Shown here one piece after another: positions 9,001 to 16,439 of a stretch of DNA of 34,323 nucleotides. The translations under genes were made by a program, and so were the position numbers. The stretch is from Proteobacteria bacterium UBA4457 (GTDB taxonomy: Bacteria > Pseudomonadota > Gammaproteobacteria > Ga0077536), in the NCBI GenBank assembly GCA_002390205.1, contig DGOV01000070.1:1-34323 (forward strand). Direction: 5' to 3'. How positions within the stretch are numbered: position 1 is the first letter of the stretch; every line of letters starts with the position of its first letter. The notes under the pieces were generated by a model. That model did not search any database, was not told the origin of the DNA, and was given only the letters and a program-made list of their open reading frames with translations.

Positions 9001-9477
9001 AAGTCAGGTCGTGAAATACCTGATCAATTGTCTTTAGAATCTATGGTGGAAGTTAACTTGAATATTCCTGCGCTTATTCCCGATAGCTATTTGCCTGATG
9101 TGCATGCTCGGCTAGTTTTTTATAAACGAATTTCTGGCGCAGAAAATACTGAGGCTTTGGATGAACTTCGTGAAGAAATTATTGATCGACTAGGTATCTT
9201 TGACGATAGAGTAGAGAACCTTTTCATTGTGGCGGCACTTAAGATGGAGGCTAAACCACTCGGTGTAAAAAGAATCGACTTTTCCTCTCGAGGAGGTAAG
9301 GTGGAATTTCATCCTGATCCCGATATTGAGCACATTAATATTATTAAGCTTGTTCAGTCAAGTTCTGGATATTCAATGGAAGATGGTCAAAAGCTGACAC
9401 TAACTAAAGTTATGCCTGATGCTGAGTCGCGAGTGTCCGAGGTTCGTTTGCTGTTGAAAAAATGTATTGGTGAATAG
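6034..9477 (+). CDS. mfd: Transcription-repair coupling factor Mfd
   Basis: Mfd displaces stalled RNA polymerase with ATP and recruits UvrA to start transcription-coupled repair. The 1147-residue length matches E. coli (1148). The N-terminal UvrB-like module is followed by the RNA-polymerase-interacting CarD-like domain (HEHHGVGRYQGLE, about residue 489 on). The translocase motor comes next, with Walker A GDVGFGKT at 631-638, DEEH at 732-735, TATPIPRTL, and the RxxGRVGRSHHRAYAYL motif VI region. The C-terminal TRCF domain follows. No disrupted motif was seen. The ATG at 6034 is immediately followed by a second ATG, and no strong Shine-Dalgarno is visible for either. Confidence 0.98.
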   Translation: MMPDTISPLDELCLPQAGEEKNWTNLYGTTRWLALSKAISQSSRPFVVFTSDIASALKIEQELRFFDPSIVIHHFPDWETLPYDRLSPYQDIISERLTTLSLIPKFKKEILIVSVQTAMHRIVPSEWVASYSFSLSKGEVLDREKFRKKLIDNGYRSSPQVSESGEYAIRGSLIDVFPVGSENPIRIDFFDNEIETLRMFDVETQRSTHEVKEILVLPGKEFLLDESGVSRFRRQWRTEFGQFHDIDLYRDVSEGLPPPGIEYYLPLFHDRMELLADYFSEGTICVFDENIQKTADQFWTSVEERHEALNDDVNRPVLEPNQVFCKFEELLTATKKFGLILLTGLNTGLAECSIFGTRTPLSRSIDARAKDPFALVKNHVDRSDGRTLFLAESLGRREAILDLLRGQKITLKVFDSWAHFVRSSDRLGIAVAAIEDGAEIDRPRISLITESQLFGKRLEQRQRKKRRKSHENIIKNLTELRLEAPVVHEHHGVGRYQGLEVLNIGSIEREFIQLEYRDGDKLYVPVASLELISRYSGSDPDTAPLHKLGTEQWTKARRKASEKIRDIAAELLELHAKRALRKGHAFEFEKDAYNSFVQAFPFEETSDQIDAVHAVLEDMGKEQPMDRLICGDVGFGKTEVALRAAFVAVNDGYQVAVLVPTTLLANQHYETFCDRFADWPVRVEQLSRFRDSASTKETLEEMSKGTVDIVIGTHKLLNKAVTFSRLGLLVIDEEHRFGVEQKEKIKSLRADVDILTLTATPIPRTLNMALSGTRELSIIATPPLKRLAVKTFVREWSDTLLREAILRELGRGGQVYFVHNKVETIDSMVSSIQKLVPEARLAYAHGKMRERELERVMLDFYHGRCNVLVCSTIIETGLDISNANTIIINRADRFGLAQLYQLRGRVGRSHHRAYAYLVVPHEDSMTQDAVKRLEAISSIEELGMGFTLASHDLEIRGAGEILGDEQSGHIQEIGFSLYSDLLSRAMAALKSGREIPDQLSLESMVEVNLNIPALIPDSYLPDVHARLVFYKRISGAENTEALDELREEIIDRLGIFDDRVENLFIVAALKMEAKPLGVKRIDFSSRGGKVEFHPDPDIEHINIIKLVQSSSGYSMEDGQKLTLTKVMPDAESRVSEVRLLLKKCIGE

Positions 9478-9494
9478 AAAGTAAGATAAACGTG

Positions 9495-10370
9495 CTATTT
9501 TTTTTCAGCGAGTGTAGACCTTCCAATCCAATCACGAGCGAACTGGTTGGCACTGCGGCCGCTTCTAGACCCTCTGGACAGAGCCCAGCGCAATGCTTCG
9601 CCTTTAGCCTGATCTATCTCAATAGCACTGGCTCCTAACTTGGACAGCCAATGGCCTACGATATCTAAATAGCGTTTTTGATCAATAGGGTGGAAAGAGA
9701 GCCAGATACCAAACCTTTCGGATAGGGATATTTTTTCTTCGACCGCTTCATCTTGATGTAGCTCGCCATTGATGACTTGTGCTTTCTGGTTATCTTGTTG
9801 ATGCTCCGGCAATAAGTGCCGTCTGTTAGATGTAGCATATACCAATATATTTTTTGGTGTTTCTAATATCGATCCATCCAAGATACTTTTAAGTGCTCTG
9901 TATGTTTCATCATTTCCGTCAAATGAAAGGTCGTCACAGTATATGATGAAATGTTGTTTTAGGCCCTTAATCATATCAATGATTTCGGGCAGATCGGTTA
10001 GGTCATGTCGGTCCACCTCTATCAATCGAAGCCCTCTGTCAAGAAACTCATTTAACAAAGCTTTAACTAAAGAAGATTTCCCGGTGCCTCTCGGCCCCCA
10101 CAAAAGCACATTGTTTGCGGGCAGTCCACTCATGAATTGCCGGGTGTTTTGGACAAGTCGGTCTTTTTGATAGTTTACATGAAGTAGATCAGAAAGATTC
10201 ACGGCGCTGAATGATTCAATAGCTTCTAGCCGCGAGCCTTTATCTTTGTTTTTTCGCCACCTCCAAGCAAATGCGTCCGTTAGCTCGGTTGTCTGAGTAG
10301 TAGGAACTAGCAACTCTAGTCGCTTAAGAATTTTTTCTGCTCGTGAAAAAAAATCATCAGATTTACTCAA
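9495..10370 (-). CDS. AAA+ ATPase, DUF815 family
   Basis: This is a single-domain P-loop ATPase of about 291 residues. Walker A is GPRGTGKS at 92-99. Walker B is FIIYCDDLSF with D146-D147. A sensor-1-like VYATSNRRHLLP follows, where many AAA+ proteins have TSN, and the C-terminal end has SGRSANQFARDW. The family is widespread in Proteobacteria but its cellular role is not established. An upstream TTG at 10427 is in frame. The TTG at 10370 is preferred because the protein then begins LSKSDDFFSRAEKILKRLE, like other members, and the extra 19 codons are AT-rich. It is the only minus-strand gene in the first 22 kb, ending 17 bases from mfd (convergent) and divergent from glyA. Confidence 0.85.
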   Translation of the reverse strand: MSKSDDFFSRAEKILKRLELLVPTTQTTELTDAFAWRWRKNKDKGSRLEAIESFSAVNLSDLLHVNYQKDRLVQNTRQFMSGLPANNVLLWGPRGTGKSSLVKALLNEFLDRGLRLIEVDRHDLTDLPEIIDMIKGLKQHFIIYCDDLSFDGNDETYRALKSILDGSILETPKNILVYATSNRRHLLPEHQQDNQKAQVINGELHQDEAVEEKISLSERFGIWLSFHPIDQKRYLDIVGHWLSKLGASAIEIDQAKGEALRWALSRGSRSGRSANQFARDWIGRSTLAEKK

Positions 10371-10542
10371 AGTATATAGTCCAAATTTCAATTTTATATA
10401 TAAATATTTTAACCCATCACGTTGCAAATGTATCAGGAAGGTAAGATTTGTTTAAACTTAAATGTCGGACGCTTATATCTGTTGGCGGCACGGAAATAAG
10501 TAATAATTGTTTCAAAGTCGCGTATGGCGGATAATTAGCTTT

Positions 10543-10616
10543 AGCTGAAGCCTCTTTCAGCTGTCTGAGTGTTAGAGTGCTAGAGTAGTAGATACCTACT
10601 GCAAGCTAATAGCACT
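10543..10616 (+). promoter_or_regulatory. Structured leader upstream of glyA
   Basis: The 278-base space between the divergent DUF815 gene and glyA holds two potential hairpins on the + strand. AGCTGAA (10543-10549) pairs with TTCAGCT (10556-10562). AGTGCTA (10576-10582) pairs with TAGCACT (10610-10616), enclosing an inner AGTAG-ATAC-CTACT stem-loop (10587-10600). No poly-T follows, so they are not simple terminators, and no known riboswitch consensus was recognised. An AAGGAG Shine-Dalgarno (10635-10640) follows. Confidence 0.4.
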
Positions 10617-10648
10617 TACGGTGTGTTTTCACTTAAGGAGTTTGATGG

Positions 10649-11911
10649 ATGTTTTCTGATGATTTGACTATTTCAGGTTACGACCCCGAGTTGTGGGAGA
10701 CAATGGAAGCTGAACGGCAGCGGCAAGAAAGCCACATCGAGTTGATCGCATCGGAGAATCACACTAGTCCTCGTGTACTGGAGGCAGCGGGAAGCGTGCT
10801 GACAAACAAGTATGCGGAAGGGTATCCTGGCAAGCGTTACTATGGGGGCTGTGAGCATGTTGATCAGACTGAAGAGCTAGCGATAAGCAGAGCTTGTGAG
10901 TTATTCGGCGCGAGCTATGCAAACGTGCAGCCTCATTCTGGTTCTCAGGCTAATTCAGCCGCTTATCTAGCACTGTTGAGTGCTGGAGACACAATATTAG
11001 GTATGGGTTTGTCTGATGGGGGACACCTGACTCATGGCTCCAGTGTTAATTTTTCTGGAAAAATCTATAACGCTGTTCAGTATGGCTTGGAAGGAGATAC
11101 CGGATTAATCGACTATCACCAGGTTGAAGAATTGGCACAGAGAAATAAGCCAAAACTTATTATAGCTGGCTTCTCCGCCTACTCTAGGTTTGTCGATTGG
11201 GATAAATTTCGTACTATTGCCGATGATGTTGGAGCTTATCTGTTAGCAGATATGGCGCATGTGGCCGGTCTTGTGGCCACGGGCTTGTATCCAAGTCCTG
11301 TTGGTATCGCTGATGTAACTACTACCACGACGCATAAAACTCTTCGAGGACCGAGGTCTGGGTTAATTCTGGCAAGAGATAATGCTGAGATACATAAAAA
11401 ACTTAATTCGGCGGTATTCCCTGGAACTCAGGGAGGGCCCTTAATGCACATGATTGCCGCAAAAGCTGTTGCATTCAAGGAAGCGATGGAGCCGGAATTT
11501 AAAGTTTACCAGCAGAATGTTTTAGCTAACTCTCGAGCGATGGCGGACATATTTACGGAGCGTTCCTATAAAATTGTTTCAGGTGGGACGGATAATCATC
11601 TATTCTTGGTCGACTTGGTAGATAAAGGTTTGACAGGAAAAGAGGCGGATGTCGCTTTAGGCCTTGCACACTTTACAGTAAACAAGAACTCTGTTCCAAA
11701 TGATCCTCGATCCCCATTCGTAACAAGTGGCATTCGGATTGGGACCCCGGCAATGACTACTCGAGGGTTTGGACCTGAAGAGGCAAAGATCATTGCAGGA
11801 TGGATGTGTGATGTCCTTGATGCCCATGATAATTTGACTAATCTTGATCGGATAAGTCAGAAAGTTGAAACTCTTTGTGCTTCTTTTCCTGTGTACTCAC
11901 ATCTCGATTAG
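10649..11911 (+). CDS. glyA: Serine hydroxymethyltransferase
   Basis: GlyA is a PLP enzyme that interconverts serine and glycine and charges tetrahydrofolate with a one-carbon unit. The 420-residue product matches the family. ELIASENHTSPRV, NKYAEGYPGKRYYGGCE and NVQPHSGSQAN are the conserved active-site blocks. VTTTTTHKTLRGPRSG carries the PLP lysine K230. The start has AAGGAG eight bases upstream. A second ATG four bases earlier (10645) opens a four-codon frame that stops at TGA within the gene start and is probably not used. nrdR follows after 27 bases, a common gammaproteobacterial neighbour. Confidence 0.98.
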   Translation: MFSDDLTISGYDPELWETMEAERQRQESHIELIASENHTSPRVLEAAGSVLTNKYAEGYPGKRYYGGCEHVDQTEELAISRACELFGASYANVQPHSGSQANSAAYLALLSAGDTILGMGLSDGGHLTHGSSVNFSGKIYNAVQYGLEGDTGLIDYHQVEELAQRNKPKLIIAGFSAYSRFVDWDKFRTIADDVGAYLLADMAHVAGLVATGLYPSPVGIADVTTTTTHKTLRGPRSGLILARDNAEIHKKLNSAVFPGTQGGPLMHMIAAKAVAFKEAMEPEFKVYQQNVLANSRAMADIFTERSYKIVSGGTDNHLFLVDLVDKGLTGKEADVALGLAHFTVNKNSVPNDPRSPFVTSGIRIGTPAMTTRGFGPEEAKIIAGWMCDVLDAHDNLTNLDRISQKVETLCASFPVYSHLD

Positions 11912-11938
11912 AGTTGTATTTAGAGGTATATCGCTAGA

Positions 11939-12454
11939 ATGTTTTGTCCTTTTTGTAACCACGAAGATACGAGAGTTGTTGACTCACGTTTGCTAGGGGA
12001 AGGAGATCAGGTTAGACGCCGCCGGGAATGTCAGAAATGCAAAGTTCGATTCACGACGTATGAAACAGCCGAGCTTAATTTCCCTAAGTTAGTTAAGCGT
12101 GATGGTACTCGCGAGTTGTTTAACGAGCAGAAGTTAAGAAGAGGGGTGCATCGTGCCCTCGAGAAGCGGCCAGTCGCGGTTGATAAAATTGAAGATGCGA
12201 TAACTCATATCAAGACACATATAAGAACAAGTGGTGATCGCGAGATTGCTTCATCTTTAGTTGGTGAATTTGTGATGTCTGAGTTGCGAAACCTAGATAA
12301 GGTCGCTTATGTGCGCTTTGCCTCAGTATATCGCAGTTTTGAGGACGTGAACGCTTTTTTGGAGGAGATAGAGGGACTTGAGAGTGAGCTACCGGAAAAG
12401 TTACGTGAGCGCCAACTTGATCTCTTGTCTAGTGATGGTCAGAATAAAAAATAA
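11939..12454 (+). CDS. nrdR: Transcriptional repressor NrdR
   Basis: NrdR represses ribonucleotide reductase operons in response to (d)ATP. The protein of 171 residues has the family zinc ribbon with Cys at 3, 6, 31 and 34 (MFCPFC and CQKCKVRF), then an ATP-cone domain from about residue 49 (KLVKRDGTRELFNEQKLRRG). It starts exactly at MFCPFC, as in nearly all members, fixing the ATG at 11939. Between glyA and ribD it is probably co-transcribed with both. The last 20 residues are variable. Its own targets (NrdR boxes) would be elsewhere; none was recognised here. Confidence 0.97.
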   Translation: MFCPFCNHEDTRVVDSRLLGEGDQVRRRRECQKCKVRFTTYETAELNFPKLVKRDGTRELFNEQKLRRGVHRALEKRPVAVDKIEDAITHIKTHIRTSGDREIASSLVGEFVMSELRNLDKVAYVRFASVYRSFEDVNAFLEEIEGLESELPEKLRERQLDLLSSDGQNKK

Positions 12455-12497
12455 TCAGATAATCACAAGGCTTTAGGTAATAAGTTGTTTGAAAAAT

Positions 12498-13592
12498 ATG
12501 AGCGAAATTGACGACATAAGCTATATGGAGCAGGCGCTACATTTAGCTGAAAAAGGACGCTATTCAACATCTCCTAATCCGGCTGTTGGATGTGTAATAG
12601 TGAAAAATCAGAGAGTTATTGGCAGCGGATTCCACCGGCTAGCGGGTGGTCCACATGCTGAAATTGAAGCTATTAATAGTGCTACTGAAAGCTGTGAGAA
12701 TGCGACCGCATATATTACTTTGGAGCCTTGTAGTCATCACGGTAAGACAGGGCCGTGCTGCGAGGCATTAATCGCCCAACAGTTTGCTAGAGTAGTATAC
12801 GCCGTTGTCGATCCTAATAAGGACGTTGCTGGAAAAGGTGATCGTATGTTACGCAAAGCAGGCATGGATGTTCTTGGCGGAGTCTGTGCTGCCGCAGCGA
12901 GAGAACTTAACAAAGGTTTTTTCAAGAGAATGGAATATGGTCTTCCTTATGTAACTGTAAAAATTGCCATGAGTCTTGATGGTGCTACGGCACTAAGGAA
13001 AGGCGAAAGCAAGTGGATAACGTGCTCAGAGTCAAGAGAAGACGTGCAGAGGCTAAGGGCAGAGGCTTGTGCGATATTGACTGGGATAGGAACTGTTTTA
13101 AAGGATGACCCCTCCCTCAATATACGTACGCTGAGTTTTGACACTCTTGGCAGACAGCCGATGAGGGTGGTCTTGGACTCTAAACTTCGTACGCCCCGTG
13201 AGTCCAAATTATTAAGTGTTGCAGGTGTAAATAGAATTTATACTGCGAGCACCGATTCTATTTTGGCGACAGCGTTACGCGATGCAGGTGCTATTGTATG
13301 TTTTACTCCTAAGTGCGATAACGGAATTGATGTAGAGGCTGTGTTATGCGACCTGTCAAAGCAGGGAATCAATAAAGTTCTAGTAGAGGCAGGGGCTACA
13401 ATTGTTGCCGAGTTAATCGATAAAGAACTATTTGATGAGATTATCGTCTATGTAGCACCTAAAATTCTGGGAAGAGATGCGAGGAGTGGTTTTAATATTG
13501 CTTCACCTGACAACTTATCTGATGCTTTTGGCTTAAAATTTGTAGAGTCCTATAACGTTGGCACAGATATAATGCTGAAATTTTTACGCTAA
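12498..13592 (+). CDS. ribD: Bifunctional riboflavin biosynthesis deaminase/reductase RibD
   Basis: RibD deaminates the diaminopyrimidine product of GTP cyclohydrolase II and then reduces its ribose side chain. The N-terminal deaminase domain has the zinc ligands H53 and E55 (GPHAEIEA) with C78 and C87 (EPCSHHGKTGPC). The C-terminal RibD reductase domain begins near PYVTVKIAMSLDG and includes LVEAGATIVAEL. The protein has 364 residues from the ATG at 12498. A TTG at 12489 is in frame but adds nothing conserved. It is the first gene of a rib cluster and lies 43 bases after nrdR. Confidence 0.96.
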   Translation: MSEIDDISYMEQALHLAEKGRYSTSPNPAVGCVIVKNQRVIGSGFHRLAGGPHAEIEAINSATESCENATAYITLEPCSHHGKTGPCCEALIAQQFARVVYAVVDPNKDVAGKGDRMLRKAGMDVLGGVCAAAARELNKGFFKRMEYGLPYVTVKIAMSLDGATALRKGESKWITCSESREDVQRLRAEACAILTGIGTVLKDDPSLNIRTLSFDTLGRQPMRVVLDSKLRTPRESKLLSVAGVNRIYTASTDSILATALRDAGAIVCFTPKCDNGIDVEAVLCDLSKQGINKVLVEAGATIVAELIDKELFDEIIVYVAPKILGRDARSGFNIASPDNLSDAFGLKFVESYNVGTDIMLKFLR

Positions 13593-13614
13593 ATGACAGA
13601 TATAGGAGTATAAA

Positions 13615-14265
13615 ATGTTTACTGGCATTGTTGAGACCGTTGGTGAATTAACAGAATTACGCAGTGTTAGTGCGGGAATGCGTATGAAAATTAGCGCAAA
13701 AAATCTAGATTTTAGCGATGTATCTCTAGGAGACTCCATTGCAGTGTCCGGCGCTTGTTTAACGGTGACATCTTTTTCAAATAGTGATTTTGAAGTGGAT
13801 GTGTCCAGCGAGACGTTGAGTAAAACTACCTTGGGATTGAAGAAGGCTGGCACAAGGGTGAATGTTGAGAAGGCTTTGAAATTTAATGATCGGCTAGGCG
13901 GACATTTGGTGAGCGGCCATATTGACGACATTGGACGAGTACTCGAACGCACAACTTTAGGAGATTATGTGCGTTTTATAATTAACGTGCCTGCCTCACT
14001 TTCTAGATACCTCGCTTACAAGGGATCAGTGTGTCTTGATGGTGTAAGCTTAACGGTGAATAGCGTGACTGAAGATTCGTTTGAAGTTCTCACTATTCCC
14101 CACACACTTGAAAACACTACCCTGGAGAGTCTTGACGTGGGAATATCCGTCAATGTTGAGGTAGATCTTGTCGCAAGATACTTAGAGCGACTCAATTCGT
14201 CAGATGAAAAGACCAGCATGTCTAAAGTCTCTTTAGCAACGCTAGTCGATGCAGGTATCATTTAG
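13615..14265 (+). CDS. ribE: Riboflavin synthase alpha chain
   Basis: Riboflavin synthase dismutates two lumazine molecules to one riboflavin. The protein has the characteristic start MFTGIVETVG and two lumazine-binding repeats of about 90 residues each. The second begins around GGHLVSGHIDDIGRV and ends near LVARYLERL. At 216 residues it has the normal length. A TAGGAG ribosome-binding site lies seven bases before the ATG, in a 22-base space after ribD. The gene is called ribC in some bacteria. Confidence 0.96.
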   Translation: MFTGIVETVGELTELRSVSAGMRMKISAKNLDFSDVSLGDSIAVSGACLTVTSFSNSDFEVDVSSETLSKTTLGLKKAGTRVNVEKALKFNDRLGGHLVSGHIDDIGRVLERTTLGDYVRFIINVPASLSRYLAYKGSVCLDGVSLTVNSVTEDSFEVLTIPHTLENTTLESLDVGISVNVEVDLVARYLERLNSSDEKTSMSKVSLATLVDAGII

Positions 14266-14290
14266 TAGGCAACGGTTTTCTGGTAGCTTT

Positions 14291-14344
14291 AATCGTCATG
14301 CTTTGACGGTTTATGGTGTGTAACTCGGCGCGTAAGCATATAAT
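14291..14344 (+). promoter_or_regulatory. Hairpin and -10-like element between riboflavin synthase and ribB(X)
   Basis: In the 112-base gap, AATCGTCA (14291-14298) can pair with TGACGGTT (14304-14311), including one G-T pair, around a five-base loop. Only a short T stretch follows. A perfect TATAAT lies at 14339-14344, 34 bases before the GTG start; no clear -35 is seen at the right distance. The spot is not an FMN riboswitch by sequence. A terminator/promoter pair giving ribB(X) extra expression is possible. Confidence 0.35.
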
Positions 14345-14377
14345 CATCTTAAATATACAACCTTGTGAGTATTTGCA

Positions 14378-15487
14378 GTGTTAAATTCTACTGAAGAGCT
14401 AATTCAAGACATCCGTGATGGGAAAATGATCATCATCATGGATGACGAAGACCGTGAGAATGAAGGAGATTTTATTGTAGCAGCTGAGCATTGTACTGCG
14501 GAGACTGTGAACTTCATGTCTAAACATGGGAGAGGACTTATTTGTTTGACGCTGACAGACGAGAAGTGTAAGCAGTTGAACTTGGGCCTGATGGTCAGAG
14601 ACACTCAAGCTCAGCATAGCACTAATTTTACTCTCTCAATTGAAGCAGCGGAGGGGGTCACAACGGGGATCTCCGCGGCAGATAGAGCACGAACGATCCA
14701 GGCTGCAGTAGCCATGGAAGCCTCGCCCGCAGATATTATACAGCCAGGACATATATTTCCTTTGATGGCTCAGTCAGGAGGGGTCTTGACTAGAGCGGGA
14801 CATACTGAGGCGGGTTGCGATTTTTCTAGGGGTGCAGGACTAGACCCGTCTGCAGTAATTGTCGAAATTTTAAATGATGATGGATCTATGGCTCGACGCC
14901 CTGACTTAGAGAAAATAGCGTTAGAGTTTGATATGAAGATCGGAACAATAGCCGATCTGATAAAGTACCGTGTGCAGAATGAGAAAACTGTCCACAGGGA
15001 ATCTGTTTGCTCCTTGCCGACTGAGTTTGGAGATTTTACTTTGTATACTTATCAAGATGAGTTACGAGGAGACCTCCACATGGCGCTTGTTAAAGGCTCG
15101 ATAAAGCCCGATACACCAACTCTGGTGCGGGTGCATATCGCAAATCCTTTTGCGGATCTTACTGCGACGACTCGTAAAGAAGCGGGCTGGCCACTTAGGG
15201 ATGTTTTGAGGAGAGTAAGTGAAGAGGGTGAAGGTGTTGTAGTCATACTGAATAACCAAATCGAGTCGAGCGATTTGTTAGAAGAAGTGATCAGATACGG
15301 TGAGCTGAGCCCAGAAGCTGATATGACCAGTAAAAAAGAGATGAAGCCGATGAAATTCCGCCAGATCGGCCTAGGCGCTCAGATTCTTTCTGATGTTGGT
15401 GTTCGGAAAATGCGAGTAATGAGTAATCCCCGTAAATACCATGCGCTGTCAGGGTTTGGCCTTGAAGTGGTTGAGTATGTAACTTAA
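14378..15487 (+). CDS. ribB: 3,4-dihydroxy-2-butanone 4-phosphate synthase with degenerate GTP cyclohydrolase II-like domain (RibBX type)
   Basis: Residues 1-200 are a complete RibB domain: MDDEDRENEGDF, HGRGLICLTL, DRARTIQ, and TRAGHTEAGCDFSRGAG. This domain makes dihydroxybutanone phosphate from ribulose 5-phosphate. Residues about 207-369 align to GTP cyclohydrolase II, but the zinc-binding segment (SECLTGD...RCDC in E. coli RibA) reads HIANPFADLTATTRKEAGW, without any cysteine. The HRQEGRNIGL active-site block is also gone. The second half is therefore unlikely to hydrolyse GTP; such RibBX-type hybrids are known in Proteobacteria. The start is a GTG at 14378, giving MLNSTEELIQDIRDGK. A separate ribA must be present elsewhere in the genome. 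Confidence 0.93.
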   Translation: MLNSTEELIQDIRDGKMIIIMDDEDRENEGDFIVAAEHCTAETVNFMSKHGRGLICLTLTDEKCKQLNLGLMVRDTQAQHSTNFTLSIEAAEGVTTGISAADRARTIQAAVAMEASPADIIQPGHIFPLMAQSGGVLTRAGHTEAGCDFSRGAGLDPSAVIVEILNDDGSMARRPDLEKIALEFDMKIGTIADLIKYRVQNEKTVHRESVCSLPTEFGDFTLYTYQDELRGDLHMALVKGSIKPDTPTLVRVHIANPFADLTATTRKEAGWPLRDVLRRVSEEGEGVVVILNNQIESSDLLEEVIRYGELSPEADMTSKKEMKPMKFRQIGLGAQILSDVGVRKMRVMSNPRKYHALSGFGLEVVEYVT

Positions 15488-15500
15488 AAGGTGAATTAAT

Positions 15501-15974
15501 ATGTTGAAAATTAACAATATTGTAGGCCACACAATACTTGATGAGGCAGCTAAAATTGGAGTCATATGTACACGGTTTAATAGCTTTATTGTTGATCATC
15601 TTGAATCTGGCTGTTTAGATGCCTTAGAGCGGTCTAGCTCGGTAGACGTTACGGTTGATGTTGTGAAAGTTCCAGGAGCTTATGAGCTACCCCTTGTGGC
15701 GAAAAGAATGGCTGAATCAAAATCGTATGATGCCATTATAGCGCTTGGTGCAGTTATTAGAGGGACCACTCCTCACTTCGAACACGTATCTAATGTGTGC
15801 TCTCGAGGATTAGCAAGTGTTTCTGAAAATTCCGGAGTACCCGTTATTTTTGGTGTTTTGACTGTTAATTCTATCGAGCAAGCCATTGAAAGAGCTGGCA
15901 CTAAGGCGGGAAATAAAGGCTCTGAAGCTGCAATTACTGCTATAGAAATGATCAACTTGTCGCGACAGTTGTAA
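15501..15974 (+). CDS. ribH: 6,7-dimethyl-8-ribityllumazine synthase
   Basis: RibH joins dihydroxybutanone phosphate from RibB to the ribitylamino-uracil from the RibD branch and forms icosahedral or pentameric shells. The 157-residue protein shows RFNSFIVDHLESGCLDAL, VPGAYELPL, LGAVIRGTTPHFEHV with the catalytic histidine region, and GVLTVNSIEQAIERAG. It starts 14 bases after the ribB(X) stop with AAAAGGTG before the ATG. Its stop is immediately followed by the nusB start. Confidence 0.96.
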   Translation: MLKINNIVGHTILDEAAKIGVICTRFNSFIVDHLESGCLDALERSSSVDVTVDVVKVPGAYELPLVAKRMAESKSYDAIIALGAVIRGTTPHFEHVSNVCSRGLASVSENSGVPVIFGVLTVNSIEQAIERAGTKAGNKGSEAAITAIEMINLSRQL

Positions 15975-16421
15975 GTGGCGGGATCAGCCGCTCGTCAAGG
16001 CCGAGTCAGGGCCCGAAGGTGTGCGGTACAAGCACTTTACCAGTGGCAAGTATCAGAAAGGAAACCAGTAGATATTATAGATGAATTTATAGAGATACGT
16101 GAGCTGGCGCGTGTAGATAAACAGTACTTCGCTACACTAGTGAGTGAGGTCGCGGCATGTGCACTTGAGTTGAAAAACGATCTTCGTGATTGTCTTGATA
16201 TTGAATGGGATAGACTAGATTTAGTGGAGAGAAGTGTACTGTTGGTTAGTGCGTATGAGATGAAATCCTGCATCGATATTCCTTATCAGGTAGTCATCAA
16301 TGAAGGGGTCGAGCTATGTAAGATGTTTGGCACGGCTGAAGGGTTTCGATTTGTGAATGCTGCCCTTGATAAATTGGCTCGCAGTCAACGCGCGCTGGAA
16401 ATTGCGTCCCAAAAAGTTTAA
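15975..16421 (+). CDS. nusB: Transcription antitermination factor NusB
   Basis: NusB binds boxA RNA together with NusE (S10) and supports rRNA antitermination. The protein of 148 residues begins with a GTG directly abutting the ribH stop. The family pattern is clear: RRCAVQALYQWQ near the N-terminus, LDIEWDRLDLVERSVLLVSAYE in the middle and INEGVELCKMFGTAEGFRFVNAALDKL near the end. The ribH-nusB-thiL order is standard. Zero spacing suggests strict translational coupling to ribH. Confidence 0.95.
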   Translation: MAGSAARQGRVRARRCAVQALYQWQVSERKPVDIIDEFIEIRELARVDKQYFATLVSEVAACALELKNDLRDCLDIEWDRLDLVERSVLLVSAYEMKSCIDIPYQVVINEGVELCKMFGTAEGFRFVNAALDKLARSQRALEIASQKV

Positions 16422-16439
16422 ATATAGCGGTATATCGCT

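Noticed and set aside
10428..10648. Glycine riboswitch before glyA
   Set aside because: The hairpins seen do not show the conserved glycine-aptamer core.
14266..14377. FMN riboswitch before the ribB domain gene
   Set aside because: The conserved RFN helices and segments are not present in this 112-base gap.
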